Positions 33,240 through 45,796 are shown, counted from the first letter of the stretch. The stretch: DNA of 64,000 bases from Tricholomella constricta (GCA_013368375.1 JAACJP010000002.1:1054001-1118000); one strand, 5' to 3'. Made by a program: numbers and translations. The notes: a model not told the origin generated them from the sequence alone.

Positions 33240-36114
33240 ATGCAGCACGAACCACCCCCGCCATTCCTACCCCATCTAGCACAACGCTTCCAGTCTCTCG
33301 TTTGGTCATGTCTAGACTCAGATCTCACAAAGACCGCTGTCTTCCACGCAGAGAGGTACTACGCGATAGACCAGCACAACCACGACTCGCGCCATCTTTA
33401 TGCCACAGCCCTCCTCCACGAAGGCCAGACATACTCGGCCCTATCCCTGGTTAATCGACCGTCGACTGTCCTCTGCAGTGGTTGCCTTGAAATAAAGGCA
33501 AAGTGTTGCACGGCACTCGGTCGACATCGACAGGCACGCGAAGCGCTGGAAGCATCTTTGCAGGACCCAACGTACACCCCCTCAGGTTAGTTTCATGACC
33601 TTAAAAGGCGTTGCTGCTGACATAGCCTTGGCGACAAAGCGTCTACTAGTCGTAGACCCGCGCAGCCATTCCCGGACGAGGCGGCCTTGCGGTGTCGGTC
33701 GGGGAACATGGCACTCAAAGGCAACCTTCCCGAAAAGGCGTCGTCCAGTTTTAGACACGCTCTAGCACTCAATCCGCATCTATGGGAGGCTTTCGAGGGT
33801 CTGTGTACCCTGGGTTCGTTCGGATGCACTGTATGCTCTATTTTTGCTCATGAGGTGTTTAGGATCCATACCTGAGATTGACGAGATATTTCCGCCCCGG
33901 CCACATCCTGTTAAACGAACACCGCCGGAAGACGCTCAGGGGAAATCCGTCCCAGTCACCTCAGGCGCTGGGTTCTTCACACCAGATCCCGGGAACGCCG
34001 GTAACATGTTTCGCACATGGAAGCCCGACCCCTCACAACCCCAACCCTTTCGCATGGTTCCCCCGCCAGGTCCGCGCGACTCCATGTATTTCGTGTTGCT
34101 TTCCATCCAATTACTGCCCTGCTGAAACGTCCTCTAGAGCTACTAATGACTCATCCTTCTATCCCGACAACTCATTTCAGCAAGTTCACCGCGTCTCCCG
34201 GTCCCAACCTACAAACACCGGGCCCCCACAAGCCCCCATTCTCCGTCCCCTGTCGTCGGCAGACGAAGCTGGTCCCAATCCCAAGAGACAACGCTCGACG
34301 GCGCGGCAGCCGGAAGGTGTCAAGAACTCCTTACCGAGTAAATTGAATGTGGACGACCCCTTGAAAAAGGCACGCGCACGCCCGGCCTTGTCCTTTGCTA
34401 ACATCTTCTCATCTTCCGGTCGTCGTTCTCAGCCCACGACGTCCTCTAGGACAGCCGGTGTTGGAAAGAGCAATGCCCAACCCGTCGTGTCGCACGTTCC
34501 GACGCGGCGAAGTACTCGACTGTTGAGTGGGACGGGGACGAAGCAACCTCACGTCACAAAGGTGCGACTGGTGTGACAACCGCGCCGAGCATTGCTGACG
34601 ACGCGTGTTCTTTTTCACGGTTGTGTGACCCATAGCTCACGACGCGCGGAAAACGGCGACCGTCCGTGAACACGCGTTCGCGGTCGACGGAATCAGAAGT
34701 CGAGGAGGACGTGTTCACCGTCAGTGAAGTTGCCTATTCGCAGTCACCACCCTCCGCAGCAGCGCAATCACCGCGGGAAGAGGTTTCACCTTCGCCGAGT
34801 AACTGGACTACGGCGCATGAGCAGGCGGCGCAAGATGAGTACGACGCGGAACTGGCGGAACATTATGTGTACACCCTCATGCAGAAGTTCGCAAGAGCGA
34901 CACGGGCGTTGGCCATGTACGACTGCCAGGCGTGCTTGCTAGAGCTGGAACAGCTGCCTGGGGTGCATCAGGCTTCGCCGTGGGTGCTGGCCATGGTTGG
35001 CAGAGCTCATTATGAGAAACAGGATTTTGCTTCTGTGCGTTATTTACGCCATGCTCAGGGCGTACGCCGTTATCTCTGACCTCTTTTCGATATAAAAATA
35101 GGCGGAGCGAGCTTTCAAAGAGGTACGAATCCTCGAACCGCACCGGCTGTGGGATATGGAAGTCTACTCGACGCTTCTGTGGCACTTGCAGCGGAACGTC
35201 GAGCTGTCGTTTCTGGCGCAGGAACTACTTAGTATTGACCCACAGTCATCACAAACGTGGATTGCTGTTGGGAATTTGTTCTCGCTGCAAAAGGAGCGGT
35301 CACAAGCTCTAACGTGCTTTCGGCGTGCAGCTGAAATGGACCCGACATGCGCTTACGCGTACACGCTCAGTGGGCACGAGTCCATTGATGAGGACCTCGA
35401 CAGGGCGATTAATTTCTTCCAGTCCGCTTTACGTGCCGATCCACGCCACTATAATGCCTGGTGGGGACTTTTCTATAGCCCACTGTATCACTTCGCTAAC
35501 GAGGTGATCGACAGGTACGGATTAGGGACTTGTTATCTAAGGATGAGCAAGATTCGATTGGCCGAGTACCACTATCGCAAGGCTGTTGAAATTCACCCTA
35601 ACAATGCAGTCCTGCTTGGCTGTGTGGGAATGGTGAGTGGAGTCAACTTGCATGCAGGGTCCGCTGTGACGGTAATTAACGGGACCGCTTGTTGCTTGCA
35701 TTCTCAGGCTGTCGAGCGACGCGGGGACCGCAATGCTGCTCTTGCGTTGTTTAACGACGCTGTGAAGCTAGCGCCTGATAATGCACTGGTTCGTTATAGA
35801 AGAGCGAAGATTCTTGTCTCGATGAGGAAATATGAGGTGCGAGAACCGCCGATGCTTCTTTGGCACCAGGACGCTGAATCAAACCCTTCCAGTCTGCGGT
35901 GCAGGATCTGGAGTATCTGAGGAGCTCGACGCCGGAGGAGTCGAACGTGGTGTTCCAGCTGGCAAAGGTGTACCGGCTGCAGGGGAACGAGACCAAGTCA
36001 GCACAGACGCTGGCGGTTGCGCGGGATATCTCGCCGAAGAGTGTGAACAAGATCAAGAAGCTGCTTGAGACGGTGAAGGATGAAATTGGGGATGATAAGA
36101 TGGATGAGGGATGA
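33240..36114 (+). CDS. CDC27: Anaphase-promoting complex subunit 3 (CDC27/nuc2/APC3)
   Basis: This TPR scaffold of the APC/C ubiquitin ligase binds the IR tails of Cdc20/Cdh1. The start at 33240 (MQHEPPPPFLPHLAQRFQSLVWSCLD) leads directly into the APC3 N-terminal TPR dimerisation region (TAVFHAERYYAIDQHNHDSRHLYATALL). A long, Pro/Ser/Lys-rich disordered linker around 34150-34800 carries nuclear-localisation-like KRQRSTARQP and SP sites. The C-terminal TPR superhelix runs from HYVYTLMQKFARATRALAMYDCQA through WIAVGNLFSLQKERSQALTCFRRA, YTLSGHES, NAWYGLGTCYLRMSKIRLAEYHYRKAVEIHPNN and DAVKLAPDNALVRYRRAKILV. The very conserved tail reads ISPKSVNKIKKLLETVKDEIG. The stop at 36112-36114 follows DDKMDEG. 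An upstream in-frame ATG at 33087 would add a proline/arginine-rich leader that looks non-coding. Confidence 0.93.
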
Positions 36115-36449
36115 TGAGGGGTTTATTACGGTTTCTTGTAAATATGAGCTTGCGGAGGACATGGACACGCATTTGGGGTGCTGATGGCGCCTTATTATGA
36201 CCGAGGTGGTAGGCAACTCCGAGCCGTTCCGGGCTGGGTCGCGTGACTGGTGCGGTTTGTTTTGAGTCAATCAGTATAAAGTTTCGAGTTCCCGTTTGTG
36301 TGCATTCCCCCAATTCGCCCTCCTGCGTCTGCCAGCACCTCATGTCTACATAGCCTCCTCGTCGTCCCCCACGTTCCCCGCCCCCTCCCCACCGCTCTAC
36401 CCACCCACCTCCCACGCACTGCCCCGTCACCCGCTGACTGCCTGTGAGA
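36115..36449. other. Short spacer with pyrimidine-rich 3' half
   Basis: 335 bp from the CDC27 stop to the next start. The second half is C/T-rich (36350-36430), as is common just upstream of fungal start codons. Nothing else is recognised. Confidence 0.3.
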
Positions 36450-37514
36450 ATGGTCAATACACTCGCCCGCACAAACAAGAACGGCTCCCTACTATTCGAA
36501 CCAGAAATTGTATACCGCATACACCAGTCCTGACCCCAACGCCCCATTACCCAGGTATGCCTGTCCGTGCTCTTCCACTCCATTCGTCGCTTATCCGGGT
36601 TAGGCGCCACACCACTACAGCATATTCGTATCGCAATGTCTGACACAACAAATCTATTCACCATGGCCCGTTCCAAGCTGCACGTGTCGGTAGGAAGTCG
36701 CGACAGCTGCAGCTTGCATCGATGGGTCTTGCTCAAAAACTCCATCATCTCTTCGCCCTCCATTCCCCCCGGCTCGTCCGTGTCTGATGTAAATTCTGCT
36801 GACGAGGACACTGACGACGCAGACGACCTCGACTCCGATTCTTTCATGTTCCCCGACGCCGGAAAACTCGTCAGCAGCCCTAGTGCCGATGTCAACGCCT
36901 CTGAAGCACAATGGCTCGACTCTCTCCTGGAAACACTTGGCGACGACGATGAGGACGACTTTGCAACCGAGTCAGACCCCAATATCTCGATTATCGTGGA
37001 TGAAGACGACGATCAATTGCTAATAAGTCCTATGGGCTCACCGTTGTCATCTTCCGACGACTTGCCAAACCAGTCTACTTGTTATCCTCATCCCATCACT
37101 GTATCATATTCATATCCATATCCTGTGCCATATCCACCATTTCACCCGCCGCTCATCTATCCGCACGAGTTCGACTCTGGTTTGGACTCTTCGCTTTCCT
37201 CGTTTCCATCCCCCTATGATGTTCCTCTTCCCTACCATGACCTCAGCGACGTAGAAAGCTTGTCTGTGCCCGATGCCATAGAAGACACGTCAGACGATGA
37301 ATCTGACGCACCGCTCACCCCGTCGATCGGCCGCTCAAGTACCTCGCTCACGCTGGTGGACGCCGCGTCCATCCCTCTTCCAGCGGAGCGGAGCAGGCTG
37401 CGACAAGCCGTCCCCCATGTTCATGTCGACCTGGACGATCCTTATTTCCACCACTTTGATCCTCTGCCGTTCCCAGACGCCCATCATACTTATAGTAATT
37501 ACCAAGAGTGCTAG
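36450..37514 (+). CDS. Hypothetical acidic, low-complexity protein
   Basis: A 20-codon first exon from the ATG at 36450 (MVNTLARTNKNGSLLFEPEI) ends at a GTATAC donor. An intron of 45 nt (36510-36554, with a CTGAC branch-point-like site) contains the only stop in the frame. The second exon then runs to 37514. The product is about 340 residues. It has a conserved-looking basic/hydrophobic part (SDTTNLFTMARSKLHVSVGSRDSCSLHRWVLLKNSI), followed by strongly acidic tracts (DEDTDDADDLDSD, ETLGDDDEDDF), a Tyr/Pro-rich segment (ITVSYSYPYPVPYPPFHPP) and an HVHVDLDDPYFHHFDPLPFPDAHH tail. I do not recognise the family. The splicing model and the even codon usage support a real gene. Confidence 0.6.
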
Positions 37515-37798
37515 TCGCTACGCTACCGGTCAACCTGACCTTCAATTTGCCTCTCCGTCTCCATCCATCTCGACCACCATGCTTTCCCCCCCCCCCCTCC
37601 CCTTGTCCCTCCTCGTATCTCATTTATTTCCACCTAGGGCTTGTTGTGCATTCGATTCACTTGTCGATATAATCTTGTAGACATCATATCTGGGTTGAAT
37701 CGCATGTTTATTTTGTCGTTGTCAAGACAGTTTTAGAGTTGGGCGTCGATCACTTCCGCCAGAGTGTGTCAGGCCATGTCTAAAAGGTATTTATTTGA

Positions 37799-38846
37799 TT
37801 ATTCCGGTAAAGCCAAAACGCCTGTTTGTAATCCCATAAACTGAACTGCTGTGTTGTTGAATGCAGTTGGCCAAGGCCGCGAGGCTGGGAACGGATAGCA
37901 TTCCAGCGAGGGGGCTGGGAATTTTTGAGCATCATGTCGCATGACTTGCAGCGTGGGGGTACAGCACTGACCGAGGTTCAAGAGAAAAGGCGCCCCGGTT
38001 TCCAATCTGTGTCTGGGGTTGCTACACAGGTCACACGACGAGGGTTCAATGAGTCTGAGAGGGGTGAAAAGACCCCCATGCCGCACCTGTCGATGTAGTC
38101 CGCCAGGCGGTTCGCGACGAGCAGGAGGTTGCGTAAGCTGCTTCTTGACCAGTTCGCTTTGAGGAGGCTCTCGTACAGCTCCATGTCGCAGTGGGGCATG
38201 AAGCATAACGTCGGCCGAACAATGGCGAGCGCTGCGCCCTATCAACGACAAAGACGCCCACGGATGTCAGTCGGAATCATTCCGCCAACCGAATAGTAGG
38301 AAGCGCGGAAAGCACGGATGGGACTTGCTTTATTTTCGGTGAGCAGCTGCACTTGGAGCTCGGCGAGCAGCGACGCGTCTTCGGCCGTAAAGACAGGATC
38401 ATACAAAGACACTTTCGCGCGGTCCTAGGTAAAAGGCAAGGGTTCACTCGTCTGATCGCACGGACGCAAAGGTGATTGGGCACACACAATGTTCAGGCTG
38501 TCGCATATTGCCAGCAGGAACGCGAGTTGTACGCGAGCGTTGGGTGAAGTAGAAGGACTGCCAAGGCCCAGGCACAGCACCTCCAGCGAGGTCTGCGCGA
38601 GCGCCGCACTTGCGAGGGACTCTACGAGAATCTCTACATTACGGTGTTAGAAACTACTTAGGATGGCGAGGGGCGACACGGACGTTGGCATTGGGGCAGC
38701 CAATCGTCTTGTCCGAGTTCTTCATGGAGACGCTGCAGCACGGTCACTAAAGGCTCTCTTTTCTTGATGGCCCTATTTCTCCGTTTCTTGCGATTTACAG
38801 GGGTAAAGTCCGTATAGAAGGCGGCGATGGAGGAGGTCCCGTTCAT
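37799..38846 (-). CDS. SRR1-like domain protein (SRRD/Ber1 type)
   Basis: SRR1-like proteins are found throughout eukaryotes and are named after a plant clock/phytochrome regulator. Their biochemical role is unsettled, with links to haem or microtubule functions in other organisms. Several exons combine to give: MNGTSSIAAFYTDFTPVNRKKRRN (basic start), PLVTVLQRLHEELGQDDWLPQCQ, SLEVLCLGLGSPSTSPNARVQLAFLLAICDSL, KVSLYDPVFTAEDASLLAELQVQLLTENK, then the signature FMPHCDMELYESLLKANWSRSSLRNLLLVANRLADYIDR. The end is CYPFPASRPWPTAFNNTAVQFMG, where AFNxTAVQ resembles the family's last strand. Stop at 37799. The start at 38846 is preferred to an in-frame ATG at 38921. The penultimate intron is unusually short (about 32 nt). 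Confident in the family, not the role. Confidence 0.82.
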
Positions 38847-39014
38847 AGCGGCGTTGAGGCTTGGATAAAAAGCACGCCCAAATAGTGTACAGCTGAGCTG
38901 GTTCATCAACAACACGTTCAAGGGTTGATTCTATTTGTTCATTTGTGACTCGCTTGACAAGCGCGAAGTAGACTTTTTAGTATTCATAGCACATCATTAT
39001 GACTCGCCCAGTCG

Positions 39015-39750
39015 TCACAAGGCCTTGAGCGCCCACAGGTCGTCTCCGAGATAGGTAGCGACTTCCACCCCCATGTCCCTGTTAATCTTTCGCATCTCCT
39101 CCGACCCCATTTTCAAAAGACCAATCCCAATCGCATGCTCCTTCCCCTCCGCGTAAATGGCCACGGAGGCCCCTGCAGGCAGGGCAGCATCCGGCGGGGG
39201 CAAGTAGCCACCCTTGGACGTCAGCCCCGGACACATCATGGGTGCACCTGCAAGGAGGAACCGTATTGCGCCACGGTCTACGCCCACTTTGGGGAGAATG
39301 TACGGATCTAAAATCAATCAGAAAGCAACGTGTTCAGTACCCTGTCCGGCGAGCGTGTGTCCGCGCGAGTCACATTTGTGCAGCAGGCGCAGTGTGGGAT
39401 AATAGGGCCCATCAAAGTGCTGAATTATAAGGGGTTCGCCATGCACCGTGAATATCGAGACGTGTTCTCTGCTATGCATGGGCGGTGATCAGATCGTGGA
39501 GGTGGATGATCTGCAAGGACGCACCATTTGACGTGCACAAGCCCCTCCTTCTTGGGCCAGATTGCCTCGAGGGTCTCAGGCTCAATCTTCCATTGCGAAA
39601 GCACAGCTGACCGGATTGCCCGCTGGACGGATGATTTGACAGGCGTTTGCCCCGCGATGTCGGTTGAGGGGCTGAATCTGGCAGTGTCCGTTCAGATATT
39701 AGCGTTGGTCCTGATCGAATATAGTGTAAACGGGTGTACTTCTTGAACAT
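39015..39750 (-). CDS. TMA20: Translation machinery-associated protein 20 (MCT-1/DENR-partner, PUA domain)
   Basis: Tma20 (MCTS1) acts with Tma22/DENR in 40S subunit recycling and reinitiation. The first exon is only MFKK before a GTACAC donor. The next exon continues [50 protein letters not shown], followed by [33 protein letters not shown]. The C-terminal PUA domain contains [28 protein letters not shown] and [30 protein letters not shown] and closes with [11 protein letters not shown] at 39015. The length is close to the usual 180 residues. All exons agree with animal MCT-1 block for block. The gene lies between the SRR1-like gene and exportin-1, all on the same strand. Confidence 0.94.
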
Positions 39751-40065
39751 GAGTGTTGGGAATGGTAAATTCGTGATCAAAATTATCGATCGTGGGCCGT
39801 AATCAAATTCGTAACGTGACATCAGCATATCTCGAGTGAGGCCAGCCAGCGAAAACATAGTCTTTGTTGTTTGATTCTACATTATTTCTTGTGCTAATAG
39901 TACATAGAATTATAGAGACTCGAGAGCGACAAGAAGAAACAGCAGGGATGACGGGAGGGGGAAAAGTGGGTCGTGATTTTACGTACAAATAGATGTCGTG
40001 AGCAAGCATAGACTGGAATTCAGGTTCCAAGAGTGGCGGATAATGGAAGTCGATAAACCAAGAGA
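39751..40065. other. Spacer between TMA20 and exportin-1, nothing recognised
   Basis: 315 bp holding the exportin-1 3' flank and the TMA20 promoter. It is A/T-richer than its neighbours. No frame, repeat or regulatory motif stands out. Confidence 0.3.
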
Positions 40066-43000
40066 TCAGATGTCCTCATCCTTGTCCTCTATCTGATCAG
40101 GCTTGAGCATGCCTGGGATCCTCATGGCCGCCTCGCGCTCCTCCTGCGCTTTCCTCTGCGACTCGGCCTCTTTCTCTTCCAGATAGAGTTCCGTATTGTC
40201 TCCCGCCGAGAATTCCTTGAGCTGGATCAGGAAGTCTCGCAAGGCGAGTTTGAAGCGGTTGATGTCGTTGTGATTTTCCCCCAACGCATTCACGAACGTC
40301 AACACGTGTGCACTGATCAAGTAATAGTCAAAACACGAGTTAGGTCAATATCGGGGACGGCGACGTACGGTTGCACATGAGGGAAGGCGTTTTTCAGCAA
40401 ATTGGCGGCGTATTCCCTCAGGAAGGTGGCATTCGACGTCGTTTGCGACGGATCAAATAGGGGTGTCAAGATCACATTCATTTCCACGAGCTGGAACATG
40501 CGGGCCAGGAGCACGCTCTGCAGCTTGAACCCACTCTTATGATCCGTGTCGGTTAGCACGAAGAACGTGTCCTGCACAATGCTGAGGAAATATTGTTGGA
40601 AAAAGGCGGTGCTGACAGGTTCCGCCGCGCTTGAAAAGTTGTTGACGACCTCTAGGCACACTATGGCACGATGTTTGAGAAAATTGCAAAAAACAATTCA
40701 AGGGAAGGTACCGACAGTTCAGACCGGTATCAGCAATATCACGCATCGTGTGCTTGATAGCCCAGATAATGCTATCCATGAACAACTTGAATTGGTTAGG
40801 CGGAATTCCAAGTAGGGCTGTAGATGAAAATTAGTCTCGTTTCCAATTTTCGAAGCGAGGCACGTACCAGGGAAGCAATTCAAGTTGATAGCGCGAAGAA
40901 GCTTAAAGAAGCCGACACGGTGCTCTGGGTATTCAGCAAAGTCTTGATTGATCATGTTAAGCGTGGGCTCGAATACGGCATCAAGTATAGCGGGGACTTG
41001 AGGCGTGAGGAGTTGCTGATACGGGAAATGACTCTAAGAACGTCACATCGGAAGACATGAGAGAAGTGCTTACTCCCAGGCGACCCATGATGGTGGCCAT
41101 TACATTCAAAACTTCCGCGTCTCTTGCCGTCGGTACGTTGCGATTGTAGTCGCCGAGAATGGCGTCAAGCAGGGGCGGCATGAAGTTCGCATTGACGGCT
41201 TCAAGGTCCTCGGCTTTTTTGATATACGTTTCCATAAGCTTCAGGATTTCCTTCTTCACCGTTCGGAGTTGACGAACTTTGGGCGTCTTCGTAGCAATTA
41301 GGCCTACAAAAACTCAAGTGAATACTAGAGTTCCTAATGAGAAGCGCGCAAAGGACATACCCTCTTTGGCGATGGTCTCGCTAATGATGCCGCTGACCGC
41401 TTTGTACAAGCCCAGCATGTCCAAGAATATCCGCCCGATCTGGGGCAGGTAAAAACTACCGATAGATGTACACGCGGAGACATTCGTCTTCAATACGTTT
41501 GAGAGGATCTTGATATTATCCGTGCTAGCGAGGACGTCCATATTCTGAGCAGCTTGGGCCATGAGCGAGTCCCACTACAGACACTTTTAACATGATACAC
41601 CAGCAAGGCCAAGGAAGAAAACATACTGCGTTGTTAGGCAAGTCCATAAGCTTCGCAATCAGCTTCTCCTGCTGCGGTTTATTGGGCTGTGCCGAAATCA
41701 TGTATCCAACTGCCTCGTAGAAGGTATGCACCTTGTTGGTAGAGACATAAATGTTAGCTCCGTCGGGCATGGTTAATGATTGTAGTTACCTGCTGAGGCG
41801 ATAGGTCGACAGTAATTCTATGAAGCAAGCGCAGAATCTCGTCAACGAATGGTTCCTGCTCGCCGGACTGCTGCATTACGAAATGTCTCCGACACTTCTG
41901 CGCAATCTTGATAAAGGTATCGCATGCCATGTCTTGGACGCCTGGTAAAATGAACTCAGGTCAGCACCCTTAATTTCAGAGAAAGGAATAGTGCAAACCC
42001 TCATGCGTCTCGTGCATAAACTCAAACAGCTTGTTTACTACAGTTTTAAGGAATTTCCAATGTGCCTTGAGGAACCGTGGGTATTGTCCGACAATGTACA
42101 TGATATCAGAGGCGACAACGGCCTTGTTGTCTTTCCCGCGCTTGATTTCGCACAAGCCAAGGAGGTCCTTGATAACGGTGACCAAAAAGCGTTTCTCTGT
42201 TTCCTCGTCTAGAAGGGAGGATTGTCGGTCAGACCGATGCAATGCGCGTCCTACGGGCACTTACTCATCGCGCCGGAAATTGAACCAATGGCCCAGCAGA
42301 GAGTGTTAAGATTGTTCCACGACCACTCGGAGCCGTCGACTTGTTTTGCGAGCTTCTCCGTTAGTATTGTCTCCGTATCCGTGACGTCGAGATGTGTGAG
42401 ATACACGAGCAACTCGCGCATGGACTTGTACAGAACAATAGTGTCGCTTTCCTTCATGAACTCCCGGACAATTTCTCCTTCGTCATTCTCCACAATGAGT
42501 ACCTAGTTGTAAAGCCGTGAGTGACTGCTCAAAGAATGACATTTCCATTAATAACAGTCAGCGACTCACCTCCTCAGGCTTGACCATTCGTTCGATCACT
42601 ACCAACCGCAGATTCGACAATACATCGCTATAGATATTCTTCCTCAGAGACATTCCGCTCAGCATATTCTGGGCACCGTTGTTCCCAAGACTCAAGCCCA
42701 TAAGCAGACCAGACTCCCCGATAGGCAGGCTCTGAATTTCCTCGTAGAGCTCTGCAACAAGCTTTAGCCAGTACTCCAAGCAGATCTTGAAAATTTCGCG
42801 TTCGTCCACCTGGGACACTTTGACCATGTACAGATGCGCGTTAAGAAGCACGTCACGATTCGGCTCTGTCTCGACGGCGCGGAGGTGATTCGACAAGAAG
42901 TTGGCGAGGAAGAGAGAGAGGTTGAGCACGAGTTCCTGTCCTGCGTCACCAGCGTTCGCGTATGCTTGCGCGATATTAGTGCTGGGCGGAATCATACGGT

Positions 43001-44178
43001 TCACAGAGGTCATGACCATGGCGAAGAGGATGACGAATTTTGGGTCGTATTCTGGTCCAACGTTAAGCGCGGCAATTTCGGCGAGACACTTCAGGGTAAC
43101 ATTGCGGAATTCTGGCGCTTCGAGGAACTACGAAAAGATCAAGATACGTCGTAAAGAAGAGCAGGGTGTATGTACTGACGCGATTCAAAAGGAGGTCTAT
43201 GATCGTTGTCTCAAAAATGTATCCCAGCGGAATCCAGTTCAAGAATTTGAGAAGCGTTTCGAGTGTTGCCTTGATTAATGATGTCTTTTGAGCCTCCTCT
43301 AGGACCTCTGAGCAAAGCTTGAAGATCTCAGAAAACTCGCCACACATTTGATTCTTGAGATTTTTGATTTTCGTCTGCGTCATTTGCTCGGCTGAGAAAT
43401 CAAAGATCTCTTCGGATAGTAGCTTCATGATGACCATATTGTTCTCGCAGAGTGAGAGGTTAGTCTTTGAAGATTCGACAAGTTCTGTTATGAATGTAGG
43501 CCAGTTGTGAGGCCATTCTTGCTTCAGGATCTGAAGATGAGAGGCTCAGTTTCGCAAGAAGAGATGGAACAGAAGACAAGATCACCTGAACAAGAGCCAA
43601 GTTCAACTTGTTGATGTAGGCCTTTTCCTTCCGCATCGCAACCTCATCGGAGGCAACTTTTACGTTGACTCCTACAACAAAGTTCCGAATGCCTGCTCAA
43701 ATCTGTCAACTCACGACGTATATTGATATCGAAAGGAAGTTCCGCACCTTGCCGTTGGCCTTCAGGAAGTGTCTTCCACCGCGTGTTGATCAGTCTTTCC
43801 AAGATTTGTAAACCGATATACTGGGGGCGATTGAACAAAACTGGGCTATCCTTGTAAAAGAACATAATCACACCTTGGACTGAGGAAAAGAAGATCGCTC
43901 AAGGATGTCTGGTACTCTTGTCCATGAATCTGGGTGTTCCTCCAATTGTGTGAGGACTTGTTGGGCTAGTTGGCGCTGCGTGTGTTTGAAAATCAGATTA
44001 GCGATTAAGTGAGAAAACGCGTATATAAACACACCTCCTGCCCAACTCCCGTGTAGAACGTCATGACGACCTTGTCCAAGAGAGAGACATCAAAGTCACT
44101 CGAGAAATCGAGTAAACCCTAGTGAGATGAATGCTCAGTAATCACTCGGTAGGAGAACGATGGACAACAAACCTCCAT
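40066..44178 (-). CDS. CRM1: Exportin-1 (CRM1) nuclear export receptor
   Basis: CRM1 carries leucine-rich NES cargoes and RanGTP out of the nucleus. The start codon at 44178 is followed by only two codons before an intron ([28 protein letters not shown]). The importin-beta N-terminal region is [11 protein letters not shown] and [26 protein letters not shown]-repeat exons follow across about 3.5 kb, including [21 protein letters not shown] and [17 protein letters not shown]. The NES-groove region reads [58 protein letters not shown]. The groove cysteine (codon 42150-42152) is the residue attacked by leptomycin B in other CRM1 proteins. The C-terminal helix ends [17 protein letters not shown] at 40066. 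The length and every block match the family. Confidence 0.97.
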
Positions 44179-44469
44179 GATGGCAGGACAGATGAGAGTA
44201 GTTTACTCGTCTGGGTCCGTGGCTGGTAGAGTGAGAGGAAGAGGAGTTCTGACACGCAACGCGTTCACGTCGACTGTGTTGTGGAATCGAGGACTTGGGC
44301 AAAGGGCCAAGTTCACACACAGCTGTTATCTCCAATTCACGTGACAGCAATCACGCGGATCTATCGAGACTGAGATCCGGGTTAGGGTTTGACGTCAATT
44401 TCCCTGTGAAATGTGTCCTCAGACTCACCGAATTTGCCATGTCAAATCCTCGGCTTGCTTCTGACCATC
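44179..44469. promoter_or_regulatory. Divergent promoter of exportin-1 and the MDR oxidoreductase
   Basis: 291 bp between two opposite starts. It contains ACGCGT at 44259-44264 and a CACGTG palindrome in a TTCACGTGA context at 44338-44343 (160 bp from the exportin start, 127 bp from the oxidoreductase start). Both are candidate transcription-factor sites, inferred from sequence only. Confidence 0.35.
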
Positions 44470-45796
44470 ATGTCTGTTCTCCCAGAGACCCAGCGTGCGT
44501 GGATCGTAGAACGTAGGGGCCTTCCCTCGAAGGCTCTTCGCCTTCGCTCAGACTGGGAGGTTCCCTCCAAGCTCAAAGAGGGACAAGTCCTGGTGAAAGT
44601 CCAGGCTGCTGCGCTTAACCCAGTGTGAGAGAGCTCGTATTCGCACTATCGTTCCGATCCTTAATTTGAATATCTCAGTGGATACAAGTTGATGAAGATT
44701 TTGCCAAATTTCGCGCACAGTGGGCGCCCTCTACCCGCCGAGCAAGATCTGGCAGGCGTCATCGTCGACGGCAACGGGACACATTTCTCAGCTGGAGACC
44801 AGGTCTTTGGTTTTATTCCCGTTGGTAAGTCGCCTTCGAAATCTTCATTAAACTGAAAATTCAATGCAAAATCTGGCCAGAGTTATCACAAGCTACACGA
44901 CAAGGCTCGCTCGCTCAGTACGTCCGCATGCCTGCAGACCATCTTGTCCTCCGTCCGCCCAGCGTATCCCCAATCGAGGCGGCCGGTATTACTTTGGTTT
45001 CAGAAACAGCGTATGAAGGCCTCATCGACATTGGAAAAATTGAAGCGGGTCAGACCGTTTTAATCAATGGCGGAAGCTCTGCAGTCGGTGCCTACGCGAT
45101 TCAAATTGCGAAAGCAAAAGGCGCAAAGGTCGTCGCAACCGCCTCTGCGAAGAACGAGACATTTGTCCGTAAAATGGGCGCCGACGAGGTTCGATTTTTA
45201 ATTTCCACATTCTGTAGCCATCTCATTTTCGCGACAGTTCATTGACTACACGAAAACACCTTTGCACGAATACCTTGCCGCAAATCCCCCATCCCCGAAA
45301 TTCCATATCATATTAGATGCCGTCGCCCTCATCGATCCGTCGCTCTATACCTACAGCCCGGCGTATCTTGCTCCGAACGGGATATTCATTACTACTGGCC
45401 CTATGCCTAAGGATACTTCTGGGTCAGAACTCTGGAAGACCGTCAAAACTGTTTTTGCTGCTTATCTCAGGCCTACCTGGCTTGGGGGCACCAAGAGGAA
45501 ATACAAGTAAGTACCCTGTGACAATCTTGTGTTCCATTTCTCATTATTTTGCATAATTCAGGATTTTCATGGTGAAGCATAGGAAATCTAGGTTGGATGA
45601 CATCCAAAAAATGGTATCAGATGGTACGTAAACAGCCTCGCTGAATAAGTACACCGTTTGACCGCTTTTAGGTCTTATCGTGCCCCCCGTGGATTCTGTC
45701 TACGAGTTCGACGACGCCCTAAAAGCATATGATCGACAGATGTCTGCTCGTGCGACGGGCAAAATCATCATTAAAGTTGACCCAAATGTGTCTTGA
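44470..45796 (+). CDS. Zinc-independent MDR oxidoreductase (quinone/enoyl reductase-like)
   Basis: Medium-chain dehydrogenase/reductase acting with NAD(P)H. The start at 44470 (MSVLPETQRAWIVERRGLPSKALRL) leads into the GroES-like domain (LKEGQVLVKVQAAALNPVGYKLMKILPNF, EQDLAGVIVDGNGTHFSAGDQVFGFIP). It lacks the catalytic zinc ligands of alcohol dehydrogenases. The Rossmann domain has AAGITLVSETAYEGL, then AGQTVLINGGSSAVGAYAIQIAKAKGAKVVATAS with the GxxxVG cofactor motif, followed by MGADEFIDYTKTPLHEYL and ILDAVALIDPSLYTYSPAYLAPNGIFITTG. The end is VPPVDSVYEFDDALKAYDRQMSARATGKIIIKVDPN, a typical MDR tail. Stop at 45794-45796. The substrate is not predictable. Confidence 0.92.

Noticed and set aside
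36053..36982. A 309-codon minus-strand frame across the CDC27 3' end and the acidic orphan
   Set aside because: It is antisense to two better-supported plus-strand genes and its Ser-rich composition mirrors the acidic tract on the other strand.
44385..44395. TTAGGG-like telomeric repeat unit in the exportin/MDR spacer
   Set aside because: Only a single unit (GGGTTAGGGTTTG) is present. Telomeric arrays are long and terminal.
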